From Paracoccus yibinensis (GTDB lineage Bacteria > Pseudomonadota > Alphaproteobacteria > Rhodobacterales > Rhodobacteraceae): DNA of 64,000 nt. Of this stretch, positions 33,979 to 42,023 are shown in pieces; the first letter of the stretch is position 1, and every line of letters begins with the position of its first letter. Both the position numbers and the translations under genes were made by a program. The notes under the pieces were generated by a model. The model was not told the origin of the DNA. It searched no databases and saw only the letters and a list, made by a program, of their open reading frames with translations. Location: assembly GCF_030846195.1 (NCBI RefSeq), contig NZ_JAVCWH010000005.1:1-64000 (forward strand). Reading direction: 5' to 3'.

Positions 33979-35334
33979 TCAGTTCAGCGCGGCCCAGGTT
34001 TCCTGGACGCGATCGGCAACTTCCTGGGCCGAGGCGCCGCCCACGAAATCCACCATGGCCGTCCAGAATGCGCCCGCGCCGATGGCACCGGGCATCAGGT
34101 CGGACCCGTCAAAGCGGAAGGTCGTGGCATCCAGCAGGATCTGGCCCATCTTGCGCCGGGTGTCGTCGGCATAGGCCTCCATGTTCACGCCGGTGTGGGG
34201 CGTGGTGAAGCCCGACTGCGCCATCCACAACTCGTGCGCGGCCGGCGTCTTCAGGAAGTCGATGAAGGCCATCGCGACCGGATTGTCGGAAAAGACCGCG
34301 AACAGCGTGCCGCCGCCCAGGACCGGCTGGCCCAGGCTGCCATCGGCCGGGGCCGGGAAATAGAAGAAGTCGTAATCCTCGCCCACCATCATGTCTTCGG
34401 GAAAGAAGGACGGGATGAAGCTGGCCTGCCGGTGCATGTAGCAGGCGGGCGGGCTTTCAAAGAGACCGTTCGGGCTTTCGCGGAAGTCGGTCGAGGAGAC
34501 CGAGGCAGGACCCCCCGCCACGAAATCCTCGTTCTTGGCGAACCAGCCGAACTCCTCGATGGCGGCCACCACCTTGGGATCGTTGAAGGGCAGCGCGTTC
34601 GTGGTCCAGGCGTCGTAATCCTCGGGCGTGTTCAGGCGCAGCATCAGATCCTCGACCCAGTCGGTCGCGGGCCAGCCCGTCGCGCCCCCCGACCCCAGGC
34701 CGATGCACCAGGGGGTTTCCCCGTCGGCGGCGATCTGTTCGGTCAGCGCCTTCAGTTCCTCGTAGGTTTCGGGGAGCTCGTAGCCCGCATCCTCGAAGTT
34801 TTCCGGCACATACCAGACCAGCGACTTCACGTCCGCCTTGTAGGGGAAGGCAAAGAACTTCTCGGCCCCGTCAGCGCCCGCATAGGTGCCAAGCGCGGCC
34901 CAGCTGTCGCCTGCCGCGTAATTGTCGCGCACCCATTGCGCCGTGTCTTCGCCCAGGTCGCGCAGGTGCCCCTTGGCGGCCAGTTCCGCCGCCAGCCCCG
35001 GCTGCGGCAGCACGGCCATGTCGGGGGGCGATCCGGCCTCGCTGTCGATGACGATCTGCTGCTCGAAGCTGTCGGACCCGGAATAGTTGACGGTCGCGCC
35101 CGTCGCATCCTCGAAATAGTCGACGATCGAGGTGAACAGTTCCTGGTCCGGCCCCAGCCAAGGACCCAGGATCGTGACGCTCTGGCCCTGGAGGTCGGCA
35201 TGGGCTGCGCCGAAATCCTCGAGGCTTTGCCAATTGATGCGGTCGTCGCTGCCCTTCTCGATCACAAGCTGCGCTTGTGCGCCCCCTGCCAGCAACGCGG
35301 CGATGGCCACGGTCATATGGAACGATGTCCTCAC
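33979..35334 (-). CDS. aglE: Alpha-glucoside ABC transporter substrate-binding protein
   Basis: A periplasmic binding protein of about 451 residues, first gene of the agl operon. I choose the GTG at 35334 because it follows a strong GGGAGGGGA ribosome site and gives a normal signal peptide (hydrophobic core MTVAIAALLAGG, cleavage after AQA); an ATG at 35370 lies upstream. The mature protein shows family features such as VTILGPWLGPDQELF, SGSDSFEQQIVIDSEAG and FMHRQ-like substrate loop CYMHRQASFIPSFFPED. No LacI-type regulator (aglR) is next to it, so regulation cannot be read from here. Confidence 0.9.
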   Translation of the reverse strand: MRTSFHMTVAIAALLAGGAQAQLVIEKGSDDRINWQSLEDFGAAHADLQGQSVTILGPWLGPDQELFTSIVDYFEDATGATVNYSGSDSFEQQIVIDSEAGSPPDMAVLPQPGLAAELAAKGHLRDLGEDTAQWVRDNYAAGDSWAALGTYAGADGAEKFFAFPYKADVKSLVWYVPENFEDAGYELPETYEELKALTEQIAADGETPWCIGLGSGGATGWPATDWVEDLMLRLNTPEDYDAWTTNALPFNDPKVVAAIEEFGWFAKNEDFVAGGPASVSSTDFRESPNGLFESPPACYMHRQASFIPSFFPEDMMVGEDYDFFYFPAPADGSLGQPVLGGGTLFAVFSDNPVAMAFIDFLKTPAAHELWMAQSGFTTPHTGVNMEAYADDTRRKMGQILLDATTFRFDGSDLMPGAIGAGAFWTAMVDFVGGASAQEVADRVQETWAALN

Positions 35335-35412
35335 GTCTCCCCTCCCTTTTCGCAACCAGTGTGCGAGCATTTGGTGTGATGGTCGCTTGATAAGACCCGT
35401 CCTGTCAAACCC

Positions 35413-36465
35413 TTACTCCCATTCCAGTTCCTTGAAGGCTGCGGTGGCGTCGCGTGCCGCCGATTCTGGGAAGGAAGCCCATTCCCCGGCAAAGGGCTGC
35501 AGGGCCTCGACGATGACCGGCACGGCCTGGGACATCGGCAGGCCGTCGCGGACCGCCTGGCGGGTCGCCTCGGCCAGGGTTGTCAGGAAATCCTGCTGGG
35601 CGGTGACGGCCTCGGACCAGTTTGCGGCGACGGGGCCGTGGCCGGGCACTACCGGTCCGCCGGCCTGCGGCGCCGCCATCCAATCCAGCCAGCCGGGCAG
35701 CGACCCGTCCACGATCGGCGTCAGCCCGCGAAACACCAGGTCGCCCGCGAAGAAGGTGCCGGTCGCCCGGTCCAGCACCGTCAGGTCATTGTCGCTATGC
35801 GCCGTGGCCACGGCTTTCAGCGTCAGGACCCGCCCGCCCAGGTCGATGTCCCGGCTGTCCGCGACCGCGACATCCGGCAGGACGACCCGGGTGCCCGCCA
35901 TGGCACCCGCACCGTAAAGCCGGACAAGGTTTTCCAGGTAAGTCGGACCCCGCCCCTGCAAGGCGTCCGCCAAGCCTTCATGCCCGACGATTGTCGCACC
36001 CGCTTCGCGAAAGACCTCGGCGCCCAAGGCATGGTCGGGATGCATATGCGTGACGATCATGTGGCTGATCGGCTTGTCGCTGATCCGGCGGATGGCCGCG
36101 AACAGCGCCTCGCCCTGCCGGCGCGAGGCACCCGCGTCGATGACGGCGATGCTGTCCCGGCCGATGACGAAGCCCAGATTGGCGATCCATCCGTCGGGGC
36201 TGTCCTCGAACTGGGCAACCTGGCCGACATGGACGTGAACGCCGTCCGCGACGGGCTGGACCGGAAGGGCGGGCAGGTCGGCTGCGGGCGCGCATCGCGT
36301 GCCGTCCAGAATCCAGTCCGGCCGGCCTTTCAGCCAGCCGGCGGCGATTCGCGGTGCGGCTGCCGTGCAGGCCTCGGTTGTCTCGAAAGGCTCGCCAACC
36401 AGCGTAACCGCCCCGCAGGACCCAGAATTCGCCGCCAGACAGATGGACAAAATGGCATAAAGCAT
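35413..36465 (-). CDS. Quinoprotein relay system MBL-fold metallohydrolase
   Basis: A 350-residue exported metallo-beta-lactamase-fold protein (signal peptide MLYAILSICLAANSGSCGA; start at 36465 with GGAAG upstream). The zinc motif is in MIVTHMHPDHALGAEVF, with further metal ligands in THSDNDL-like ATAHSDNDLTV and VVPGHGPV. It matches the SoxH-like hydrolases that accompany PQQ-dependent dehydrogenases and SoxYZ-like carriers. It is divergent from pqqA with a shared 138-bp upstream region, which supports co-regulation. Substrate is unknown; a thioester or persulfide on the SoxYZ-like carrier at 39848-40624 is a reasonable guess. Confidence 0.85.
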   Translation of the reverse strand: MLYAILSICLAANSGSCGAVTLVGEPFETTEACTAAAPRIAAGWLKGRPDWILDGTRCAPAADLPALPVQPVADGVHVHVGQVAQFEDSPDGWIANLGFVIGRDSIAVIDAGASRRQGEALFAAIRRISDKPISHMIVTHMHPDHALGAEVFREAGATIVGHEGLADALQGRGPTYLENLVRLYGAGAMAGTRVVLPDVAVADSRDIDLGGRVLTLKAVATAHSDNDLTVLDRATGTFFAGDLVFRGLTPIVDGSLPGWLDWMAAPQAGGPVVPGHGPVAANWSEAVTAQQDFLTTLAEATRQAVRDGLPMSQAVPVIVEALQPFAGEWASFPESAARDATAAFKELEWE

Positions 36466-36530
36466 TGCCGATACTTCCCAAGACGACCGCAGGATGGCCA
36501 ACTTTTCGTGACCCTGCGACCTTAGTCGTG

Positions 36531-36558
36531 TTGAAAGGCGTTGTCTCTCCTCTAACAT
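36531..36558 (+). promoter_or_regulatory. Candidate pqqA promoter
   Basis: TTGAAA (36531-36536), a 16-bp spacer and TAACAT (36553-36558) give a reasonable sigma-70-type promoter 45 bp upstream of the pqqA ATG. A small dyad CGAC-CTTA-GTCG lies just upstream (about 36517-36528) and could be a regulator site. Confidence 0.45.
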
Positions 36559-36603
36559 ACAACGCAGTCGCCGTGATGGCGGCCGTGGATTTGGAGGAAA
36601 TGC

Positions 36604-36696
36604 ATGGCTTGGACGAAACCGACCCTGAAAGAAATCGCCTGCGGCATGGAAATCAACATGTACGCCCCGGCCGAGGACGAACCGGTCCTGTTCTGA
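36604..36696 (+). CDS. pqqA: PQQ precursor peptide PqqA
   Basis: A 30-residue ribosomal peptide, MAWTKPTLKEIACGMEINMY followed by APAEDEPVLF. Glu16 and Tyr20 occupy the conserved positions that PqqE/PqqD cross-link to build pyrroloquinoline quinone. GGAGG at 36594-36598 is its ribosome site. It is short and easily missed, but position directly before pqqB and the exact E-x-x-x-Y spacing make it secure. The hairpin after it should make pqqA mRNA far more abundant than pqqBCDE. Confidence 0.97.
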   Translation: MAWTKPTLKEIACGMEINMYAPAEDEPVLF

Positions 36697-36721
36697 GGCA
36701 CTTGCTTCAGGCATCATGAAC

Positions 36722-36754
36722 GGCCCCGTCCGACACCCTCGGGCGGGGTCTTTT
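36722..36754 (+). terminator. Intrinsic terminator/attenuator between pqqA and pqqB
   Basis: CCCCGTCCGA (36724-36733) pairs with TCGGGCGGGG (36739-36748), one G-U pair, extended by GG with TC, 5-nt loop, then TCTTTT. It lies 25 bp after the pqqA stop and 14 bp before pqqB. A partial terminator here fits the known need for excess PqqA peptide. Confidence 0.8.
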
Positions 36755-36767
36755 CGTCAGGGACATC

Positions 36768-37649
36768 ATGAAGATCATCTTGCTGGGCGCCGGGGCTGGC
36801 GGCGGGCTGCCGCAATGGAACTGTGGTTGCGACAACTGCAATGCCGCACGGGCCGGGCGCATCCCGGCGATGACGCAAAGCTCGATCGCGGTCAGCGCGG
36901 ATGGGAAGACTTGGGCGATCCTGAACGCCTCACCCGATATCCGCGCGCAGCTGGCGGCCACGCCCGCGCTGCATCCGACCGGGTTGCGCGACATGCCGCT
37001 GCATTCGGTGCTGGTGACGAATGGCGATATCGACCATGTGGCGGGGCTGCTGACGTTGCGCGAAAGCCAGCCCTTCACGTTGCTCGCGACACCTGCGATC
37101 CACGAGGTGCTGGCCCAGAACCCGATGCTGTCGGCCCTGCGCGGCGATCTGGTGGCGCGGCAGCCCGTGGCCCTGGACCAGACGGTCGAGATCGCGCCGG
37201 GTCTGACGGCGACGCTGTTCGCCGTTCCCGGCAAGGTGCCGCTGTATCAGGAAGGCGAGGTCGTCGAGACCGGCTTGGTGGGCGAGACGACGGTGGGCGT
37301 GGAACTGGCGGCGAACGGACGCCGGGCGCTGTATATCCCCGGCTGCGCCGAACTGCCCGGCTGGCTGTCAGACCGCATCGCCGGGGCCGACCTGCTGATG
37401 TTCGACGGCACGCTGTGGGACGATGACGAGATGATCCGCATGGGCCTGGGGCAGAAGACCGGCCGCCGCATGGGCCACATGCCGGTGATGGAAACCATGG
37501 CCGCGATGCGGGATCTGCCTGTCGGGCAAAGGGTCTTCGTCCACATGAACAATTCCAATCCGCTGACCGACCCGGCCAGCGATCAGACGCGCGAAGCAGA
37601 AGCCAGCGGCTGGCAGATCGGCCGCGACGGAATGGAGATCACGCTGTGA
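36768..37649 (+). CDS. pqqB: PQQ biosynthesis protein PqqB
   Basis: A 293-residue metallo-beta-lactamase-fold hydroxylase of PQQ biosynthesis. The start MKIILLGAGAGGGLPQWNCG and the cysteine-containing CGCDNCNAAR loop are typical, as are TNGDIDHVAGLLTLRE, LMFDGTLWDDDEM and FVHMNNSNPLTDP. By family knowledge it acts on the cross-linked Glu-Tyr intermediate. Cytoplasmic. Its stop overlaps the pqqC GTG by 4 nt. Confidence 0.97.
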   Translation: MKIILLGAGAGGGLPQWNCGCDNCNAARAGRIPAMTQSSIAVSADGKTWAILNASPDIRAQLAATPALHPTGLRDMPLHSVLVTNGDIDHVAGLLTLRESQPFTLLATPAIHEVLAQNPMLSALRGDLVARQPVALDQTVEIAPGLTATLFAVPGKVPLYQEGEVVETGLVGETTVGVELAANGRRALYIPGCAELPGWLSDRIAGADLLMFDGTLWDDDEMIRMGLGQKTGRRMGHMPVMETMAAMRDLPVGQRVFVHMNNSNPLTDPASDQTREAEASGWQIGRDGMEITL

Positions 37650-38398
37650 AAGACATCCAGGACCAGCCCCAGTCGCGCGAGGAGTTCGAGGCCCGCCTGC
37701 GGGCCATCGGCGCCAAGCGTTATCACGACCGCCACCCTTTCCACGAACGCCTCCATGGCGGCCATTGCACCCCGGACGAGGTGCGCGCCTGGGTCATCAA
37801 TCGCTGGATGTACCAGTCGCGCATCCCGATGAAGGACGCGGCCTTCATGTCCCGCGTCGAGGATCCCGATCTGCGCCGCCACTGGCGCAAGCGGATCGAG
37901 GATCACGACGGCGGCGTGACCGAAGGCGGCGGCATCCGCCGCTGGCTGGCGCTTGCGCAGGCGGTGGGGCTGGACCCCGATTACGTCGCCAGCGGCGTGG
38001 GCATCATGCCCGCCACCCGGTTTGCGGTGGATGCCTATGTGCGCTTCGTGCGCGACATGCCCCTGCTAGACGCGGTGGCTGCCAGCCTGACGGAACTGTT
38101 CGCGCCGAAAATCCATGCCCAGCGGATCGAAGGACTTCTGGCCCATTACGATTTCGCTGACGACAGCAGCCTGTCCTATTTCAGGAAGCGCCTGACCGAA
38201 GCGCCCGAGGACGTGAAGTTCGGGCTGGATTACGTGCTGACCCATGCCGACACGAAGGAAAAGCAGGATGCGGCGGCGGCGGCGCTGATCTTCAAGACCG
38301 ACGTTCTGTGGGCGCAGCTTGATGCGCTGTGGCACGGCTATGTCGAAGGCAACATCCCGCCGGGCGCCTGGCGGCCGGGCGAAGGAATGGCGCCATGA
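37646..38398 (+). CDS. pqqC: Pyrroloquinoline-quinone synthase PqqC
   Basis: A 250-residue cofactorless oxidase that closes the ring and oxidises the last PQQ precursor. Starts at GTG 37646 overlapping pqqB. Family sequence includes KRYHDRHPFHERLHGG, INRWMYQSRIPMKDAAFMSR, RIEDHDGGVTEGGGIRRWL and ALWHGYVEGNIPPGAW, with the active-site His and Tyr residues in those blocks. Length fits the family. Confidence 0.97.
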   Translation: MKDIQDQPQSREEFEARLRAIGAKRYHDRHPFHERLHGGHCTPDEVRAWVINRWMYQSRIPMKDAAFMSRVEDPDLRRHWRKRIEDHDGGVTEGGGIRRWLALAQAVGLDPDYVASGVGIMPATRFAVDAYVRFVRDMPLLDAVAASLTELFAPKIHAQRIEGLLAHYDFADDSSLSYFRKRLTEAPEDVKFGLDYVLTHADTKEKQDAAAAALIFKTDVLWAQLDALWHGYVEGNIPPGAWRPGEGMAP

Positions 38399-38712
38399 CC
38401 GCCCAGCCAGCCAGCATCCGGCCAGCCCCCCTGGTTGCCCCCGACGACATCCCCTATCTGCCGCGCGGGGTGCGGTTGCAGGATGACCGGGTGCGCGGCA
38501 TTCGCGTGCTGCAAGCCCCCGAACGGGCCATGCAACTGGATGCCATCGGCGACGCGATCCTGGGCGAGTTGGACGGCAGCCGCAGCATGGCGGCCATCGT
38601 CAGCGGCCTTGCCGCGCGCTATAATGCGCCGGAAGACCAGATCGCGGGCGATGTGCGCGACTTCCTGACCGGGCTGATCGAACGCCGCATGGTCTTTGTG
38701 AGGCAGCCATGA
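38395..38712 (+). CDS. pqqD: PqqA-binding chaperone PqqD
   Basis: A 105-residue RiPP recognition protein that binds PqqA and presents it to PqqE. Start at 38395 overlaps the pqqC stop in an ATGA. Typical features are LPRGVRLQDDRVRGIRVLQA, PERAMQLDAIGDAILGELDG and the C-terminal FLTGLIERRMV. The first 20 or so residues are a Pro-rich extension relative to the shortest PqqD proteins. Confidence 0.95.
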   Translation: MTAQPASIRPAPLVAPDDIPYLPRGVRLQDDRVRGIRVLQAPERAMQLDAIGDAILGELDGSRSMAAIVSGLAARYNAPEDQIAGDVRDFLTGLIERRMVFVRQP

Positions 38713-39845
38713 AGGACCAGCAGCACCAACCCCGCGACCTGGACGGCAACCCCGTTACCCCCGGCCTGCCCATGGCGATGCTGGCCGAGGTGACGCATCG
38801 CTGTCCCTTGGCCTGCCCCTATTGTTCCAATCCCGTGGAACTGACCCGCGCCGCGCAGGAACTGACGGCCGACGACTGGGGCCGCGTGTTCCGGCAGGCC
38901 GCGGATCTGGGGGTCTTGCAGGTCCATATCTCGGGCGGGGAACCGGGCGCGCGGCGCGATCTGGCGCAGATCGTGGCCCATGCCCGCGATGCGGGGCTTT
39001 ACGTCAACCTTATCACATCCGGCATCGGCATCACGCGTGAGCGGCTGGAGGAACTGGACCGCGCGGGCGTGGATCACGTCCAGTTGTCCTTGCAGGGCAT
39101 CCGCCCCGACATGGCCGACCGCATCAGCGGCCATCCGGGATCCTGGGACAAGAAGATGCACTTCGCCGAATGGGTCAAGGACATCGGCTTTCCCCTGACC
39201 ATCAACGCCGTGGTCCACCGCCAGAACCTGGAACGCCTGCCCGACATGATCGACCTTGCCGAGACCTTGGGCGCACGGCGCATCGAGGTCGCGACCGTGC
39301 AGTTCCACGGCTGGGCGGATCTCAACCGCAAGGCGCTGATGCCCACCCGCGAACAGGCGGCCTTTGCCCGGCAGGTGGTGAACGACGCGCGCGTTCGCCT
39401 GCGGGGCCGCATGGTCATCGACTATGTTCCCGCCGATCACCACGCTGTCTTCCCCAAGGCCTGCATGGGCGGCTGGGGATCGACCGGGCTGAACGTCGCG
39501 CCCGACGGCACGGTGCTGCCCTGCCACGCCGCGCAATCCATTCCCTGGATGCGCTTTGAAAACGTCCGCGACCGCGACTTGGGCGAGATCTGGCAGAACT
39601 CGGACAGCTTCAACGCCTTTCGCGGCACCGGCTGGATGCCTGAACCCTGCCAGTCCTGCGACCGCAAGACCATCGACTTCGGCGGCTGCCGCTGCCAGGC
39701 CATGGCGCTTGCAGGCGATGCGCGGGCGACCGACCCGGTCTGTTCGCTGTCGCCGCTTCACGCCCAAGTGGTGGCCCGTGCCGAGGCCGATGCCGGTGCG
39801 GATACCGCCAACCTGATCTATCGCCGCATGAGGAAAGGAGACTAG
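38709..39845 (+). CDS. pqqE: PqqA peptide cyclase PqqE (radical SAM, SPASM)
   Basis: A 378-residue radical SAM enzyme that forms the Glu-Tyr C-C bond in PqqA. The SAM [4Fe-4S] motif is HRCPLACPYCSNP (Cys32, 36, 39). The SPASM domain supplies auxiliary-cluster cysteines in ACMGGWGSTGLNV, VLPCHAA, MPEPCQSCDRK, GGCRCQ and DPVCSLSPLH. Starts in a 4-nt overlap with pqqD and ends 2 bp before the SoxYZ-like gene, so these are probably one transcript. Confidence 0.97.
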   Translation: MKDQQHQPRDLDGNPVTPGLPMAMLAEVTHRCPLACPYCSNPVELTRAAQELTADDWGRVFRQAADLGVLQVHISGGEPGARRDLAQIVAHARDAGLYVNLITSGIGITRERLEELDRAGVDHVQLSLQGIRPDMADRISGHPGSWDKKMHFAEWVKDIGFPLTINAVVHRQNLERLPDMIDLAETLGARRIEVATVQFHGWADLNRKALMPTREQAAFARQVVNDARVRLRGRMVIDYVPADHHAVFPKACMGGWGSTGLNVAPDGTVLPCHAAQSIPWMRFENVRDRDLGEIWQNSDSFNAFRGTGWMPEPCQSCDRKTIDFGGCRCQAMALAGDARATDPVCSLSPLHAQVVARAEADAGADTANLIYRRMRKGD

Positions 39846-39847
39846 CG

Positions 39848-40624
39848 ATGAAGGCCCACATCCTTGCCGCGCTGCTTCTGGCCACGCCCGTGGCGGCACA
39901 GGACAACCCCCTGCAGAATTCACCCACCTGGGACGATCTGCGCGATTCCGTCCTGGGCCTGTCGGCCGAGGTTCCGCTGGATCTGGCGGTGCTGGATCTG
40001 GAGGCCCCCGTGCGCGCGCACGAGGCCGCGATCGTGCCCATCCGCCTGACCCAGCCCGAGGATGCCCCGCCGGTGCAGGCGGTGACCCTGGTGATCGACG
40101 AAAATCCCGCGCCGGTGGCTGCCGAATATACCTTCGGTCCCGCCATGGCCCCGCTGGATTTCGAGTTCCGGGTGCGCGTGGACAGCTATTCGGATGTGCG
40201 CGCCATCGCCGATACCGGCAACGGCAACCGCGTGATGGCGGGGCGCTTCGTCAAGGCCTCGGGCGGCTGTTCCGCCCCCGCCGGCAAGGACATGGCCGAG
40301 GTCGAGGCGACCATGGGCCAGATGCGGTGGAAAAGCGACCAGCAGGACGGCCGCGCCATCGGCACGCTGATGATCCGCCATCCCAACTTTTCGGGGCTGC
40401 AACGCGACCAGGTGACGCTATTGAACATCCCTGCCCATTTCATCGACCGGCTGGAGGTGCGGCAGGGCGATGAGGTGCTGTTCACCTTGCAGGCTGGCAT
40501 CTCGATCAGCGAGGATCCGGTGTTCCGCTTTGCCTATCGGTCCAACGGTCAGCCCATCCGCGTCCATGTCGAGGATACGGAAGGCAATCGCTGGGACCAG
40601 ACCTTTGATGCCGTCAATGGATAA
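39848..40624 (+). CDS. Quinoprotein dehydrogenase-associated SoxYZ-like carrier protein
   Basis: A 258-residue exported protein (signal MKAHILAALLLATPVAA) that fuses SoxY-like and SoxZ-like domains. The carrier Cys141 lies in KASGGCSAPAGKD, internal rather than at the extreme C-terminus as in SoxY; the SoxZ-like part follows (MIRHPNFSGLQRD, PAHFIDRLEVRQGDEVLFTL). This type always accompanies PQQ-dependent dehydrogenases and an MBL hydrolase, here the gene at 35413-36465. In the Sox pathway the Cys carries sulfur intermediates; what is carried in quinoprotein systems is not established. Confidence 0.88.
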   Translation: MKAHILAALLLATPVAAQDNPLQNSPTWDDLRDSVLGLSAEVPLDLAVLDLEAPVRAHEAAIVPIRLTQPEDAPPVQAVTLVIDENPAPVAAEYTFGPAMAPLDFEFRVRVDSYSDVRAIADTGNGNRVMAGRFVKASGGCSAPAGKDMAEVEATMGQMRWKSDQQDGRAIGTLMIRHPNFSGLQRDQVTLLNIPAHFIDRLEVRQGDEVLFTLQAGISISEDPVFRFAYRSNGQPIRVHVEDTEGNRWDQTFDAVNG

Positions 40625-40634
40625 GGAAACCATC

Positions 40635-41195
40635 ATGACCAGACGCGCCGCCATCGCCGTGGATATCCAGAACGACTATTTCCCCGATGGAAAGTTCCCG
40701 CTGGAGGGGATGGAGCAGGCCGCCGCCAAGGCCCGCTCGGTTCTGGACGCCGCCCGCGAACGCGGCGACCTGATCGTGCATGTGCGCCACGAATTCGCCG
40801 ATCCCTCGGCGCCGTTCTTCCATCCCGGGAGCCACGGCGCCGAAATCAATCCCGCCGCCGCGCCCCGGGGTGACGAGATCGTGGTGACCAAGAACAACGT
40901 CAATGCCTTCAAGGACACCGACCTGAAGCGTATCTTGGACGACAACGGCATCACCGACGTCGTGATCGTCGGCGTCATGAGCCATATGTGCATCGACGCC
41001 GCCACCCGCGCCGCATCCGACCTGGGCTACAAGACCACGGTGATCGCCGATGCCTGCGCGACGCGCGATCTGGAATTCCAGGGCACGACCGTCCCGGCGG
41101 CCCAGGTCCATGCCGCGATGATGAGCGGGCTGGCCTTCGGCTATGCGACCGTCACCGACGCACAGGACTGGATCGCCGGCCGGACCACCGCCTGA
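40635..41195 (+). CDS. Isochorismatase-family cysteine hydrolase
   Basis: A 186-residue cytoplasmic hydrolase with the family triad visible: Asp10 (AIAVDIQNDYF), Lys86 (EIVVTKNNVNAF) and Cys119 (GVMSHMCIDAA), plus the cis-peptide region before the Cys. The start at 40635 has AAGGAAA upstream, 10 bp after the SoxYZ-like gene. Family members hydrolyse amides such as nicotinamide, N-carbamoyl compounds or biuret, or isochorismate; the substrate cannot be told from sequence. It lacks the DxHxxxxH metal site I would expect of a nicotinamidase, so another amide is likelier. Confidence 0.85.
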   Translation: MTRRAAIAVDIQNDYFPDGKFPLEGMEQAAAKARSVLDAARERGDLIVHVRHEFADPSAPFFHPGSHGAEINPAAAPRGDEIVVTKNNVNAFKDTDLKRILDDNGITDVVIVGVMSHMCIDAATRAASDLGYKTTVIADACATRDLEFQGTTVPAAQVHAAMMSGLAFGYATVTDAQDWIAGRTTA

Positions 41196-41234
41196 CCGGT
41201 CCCGCCGACCGCGACTTTTGTCGCAGATGCGGGC

Positions 41235-41262
41235 TTGCTTTGCGGGGGCAGTGGCCTACACT
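41235..41262 (+). promoter_or_regulatory. Candidate promoter of the response regulator-FIST-kinase operon
   Basis: TTGCTT (41235-41240), a 16-bp spacer and TACACT (41257-41262) lie 54 bp upstream of the regulator ATG, in the only gap between the cysteine hydrolase and this operon. A GCGAC-TTTT-GTCGC dyad at 41211-41224 just upstream could be a regulator site. Confidence 0.4.
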
Positions 41263-41315
41263 CGGATCAAGAATGCGGAGGGGAGACCGCAGGACCATCC
41301 GAGGAGGGAAACCAC

Positions 41316-42023
41316 ATGACAGCCGCAGCCATGCAGGCGCGATCGCCGCAGACGCCACGGCAAAGTGCCGATCAGGTGCGTGAGATCCTGATCGTGGACG
41401 ACCACCCGCTGATGTGCGACGCGCTTGCATTGACGCTGAAGATCAGCTTCGGTCTGAAGAATGTCCGCACCGCCCGCAGTCTTGGCGCGGCCCTTGAAGG
41501 GATCAAGGCGCAGGGCGCCCCGGATGCGGTGATCCTGGACCTGAACCTGCCCGACGCGCGGGGGGCCGAGGGCATCGTGACATTGCGCCGGCAGTTGCCC
41601 GACGTGCCGATCACGATGATTTCCGCCGACATGGACAGCGCGATGATCTCGGCCGCAATGGCGGCGGGGGCGCAGGGCTATATCAGCAAGTCCCTGGGGC
41701 GCGAAGCCCTGGTGGACAGTCTGCGCCGCATGTGGGAAGGCGAACATGTCACGCCCGAAGGCTATGCCCCCGACCAGGCCGACGCCGATGACGCGGCCAA
41801 GGCCGAACTTGCCCGCCGCTTCGCCACGCTGACGCCGCAGCAGATGAAGATCCTGCGGTTGATCTGCCAAGGCAAGGCGAACAAGGAAATCAGCTATGAC
41901 CTGTCCATCGCCGAGGCGACGGTGAAGACCCATATCACGGCGATCATGTCCAAGATCAACGCGCGCCGCCGCACCCAGGCGGTGCTGCTTGCAAATACGG
42001 TCCGGCTGTTCGAGGCGGGCTGA
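41316..42023 (+). CDS. LuxR-type response regulator of the quinoprotein locus
   Basis: A 235-residue regulator: receiver domain (about 22-145) with VDDHPLMCDALAL and phospho-acceptor Asp75 in VILDLNLPDARG, Lys in YISKSLGREA, then a LuxR HTH (about 170-228; LTPQQMKILRLICQGKANKE and EATVKTHITAIMSKI). A GAGGAGGGAA ribosome site precedes the ATG. Co-transcribed with FIST and hybrid kinase genes (1-nt overlap with FIST). By context it probably controls PQQ-dependent alcohol oxidation genes, like Erb/Exa-type regulators; this is inference. Confidence 0.9.
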   Translation: MTAAAMQARSPQTPRQSADQVREILIVDDHPLMCDALALTLKISFGLKNVRTARSLGAALEGIKAQGAPDAVILDLNLPDARGAEGIVTLRRQLPDVPITMISADMDSAMISAAMAAGAQGYISKSLGREALVDSLRRMWEGEHVTPEGYAPDQADADDAAKAELARRFATLTPQQMKILRLICQGKANKEISYDLSIAEATVKTHITAIMSKINARRRTQAVLLANTVRLFEAG

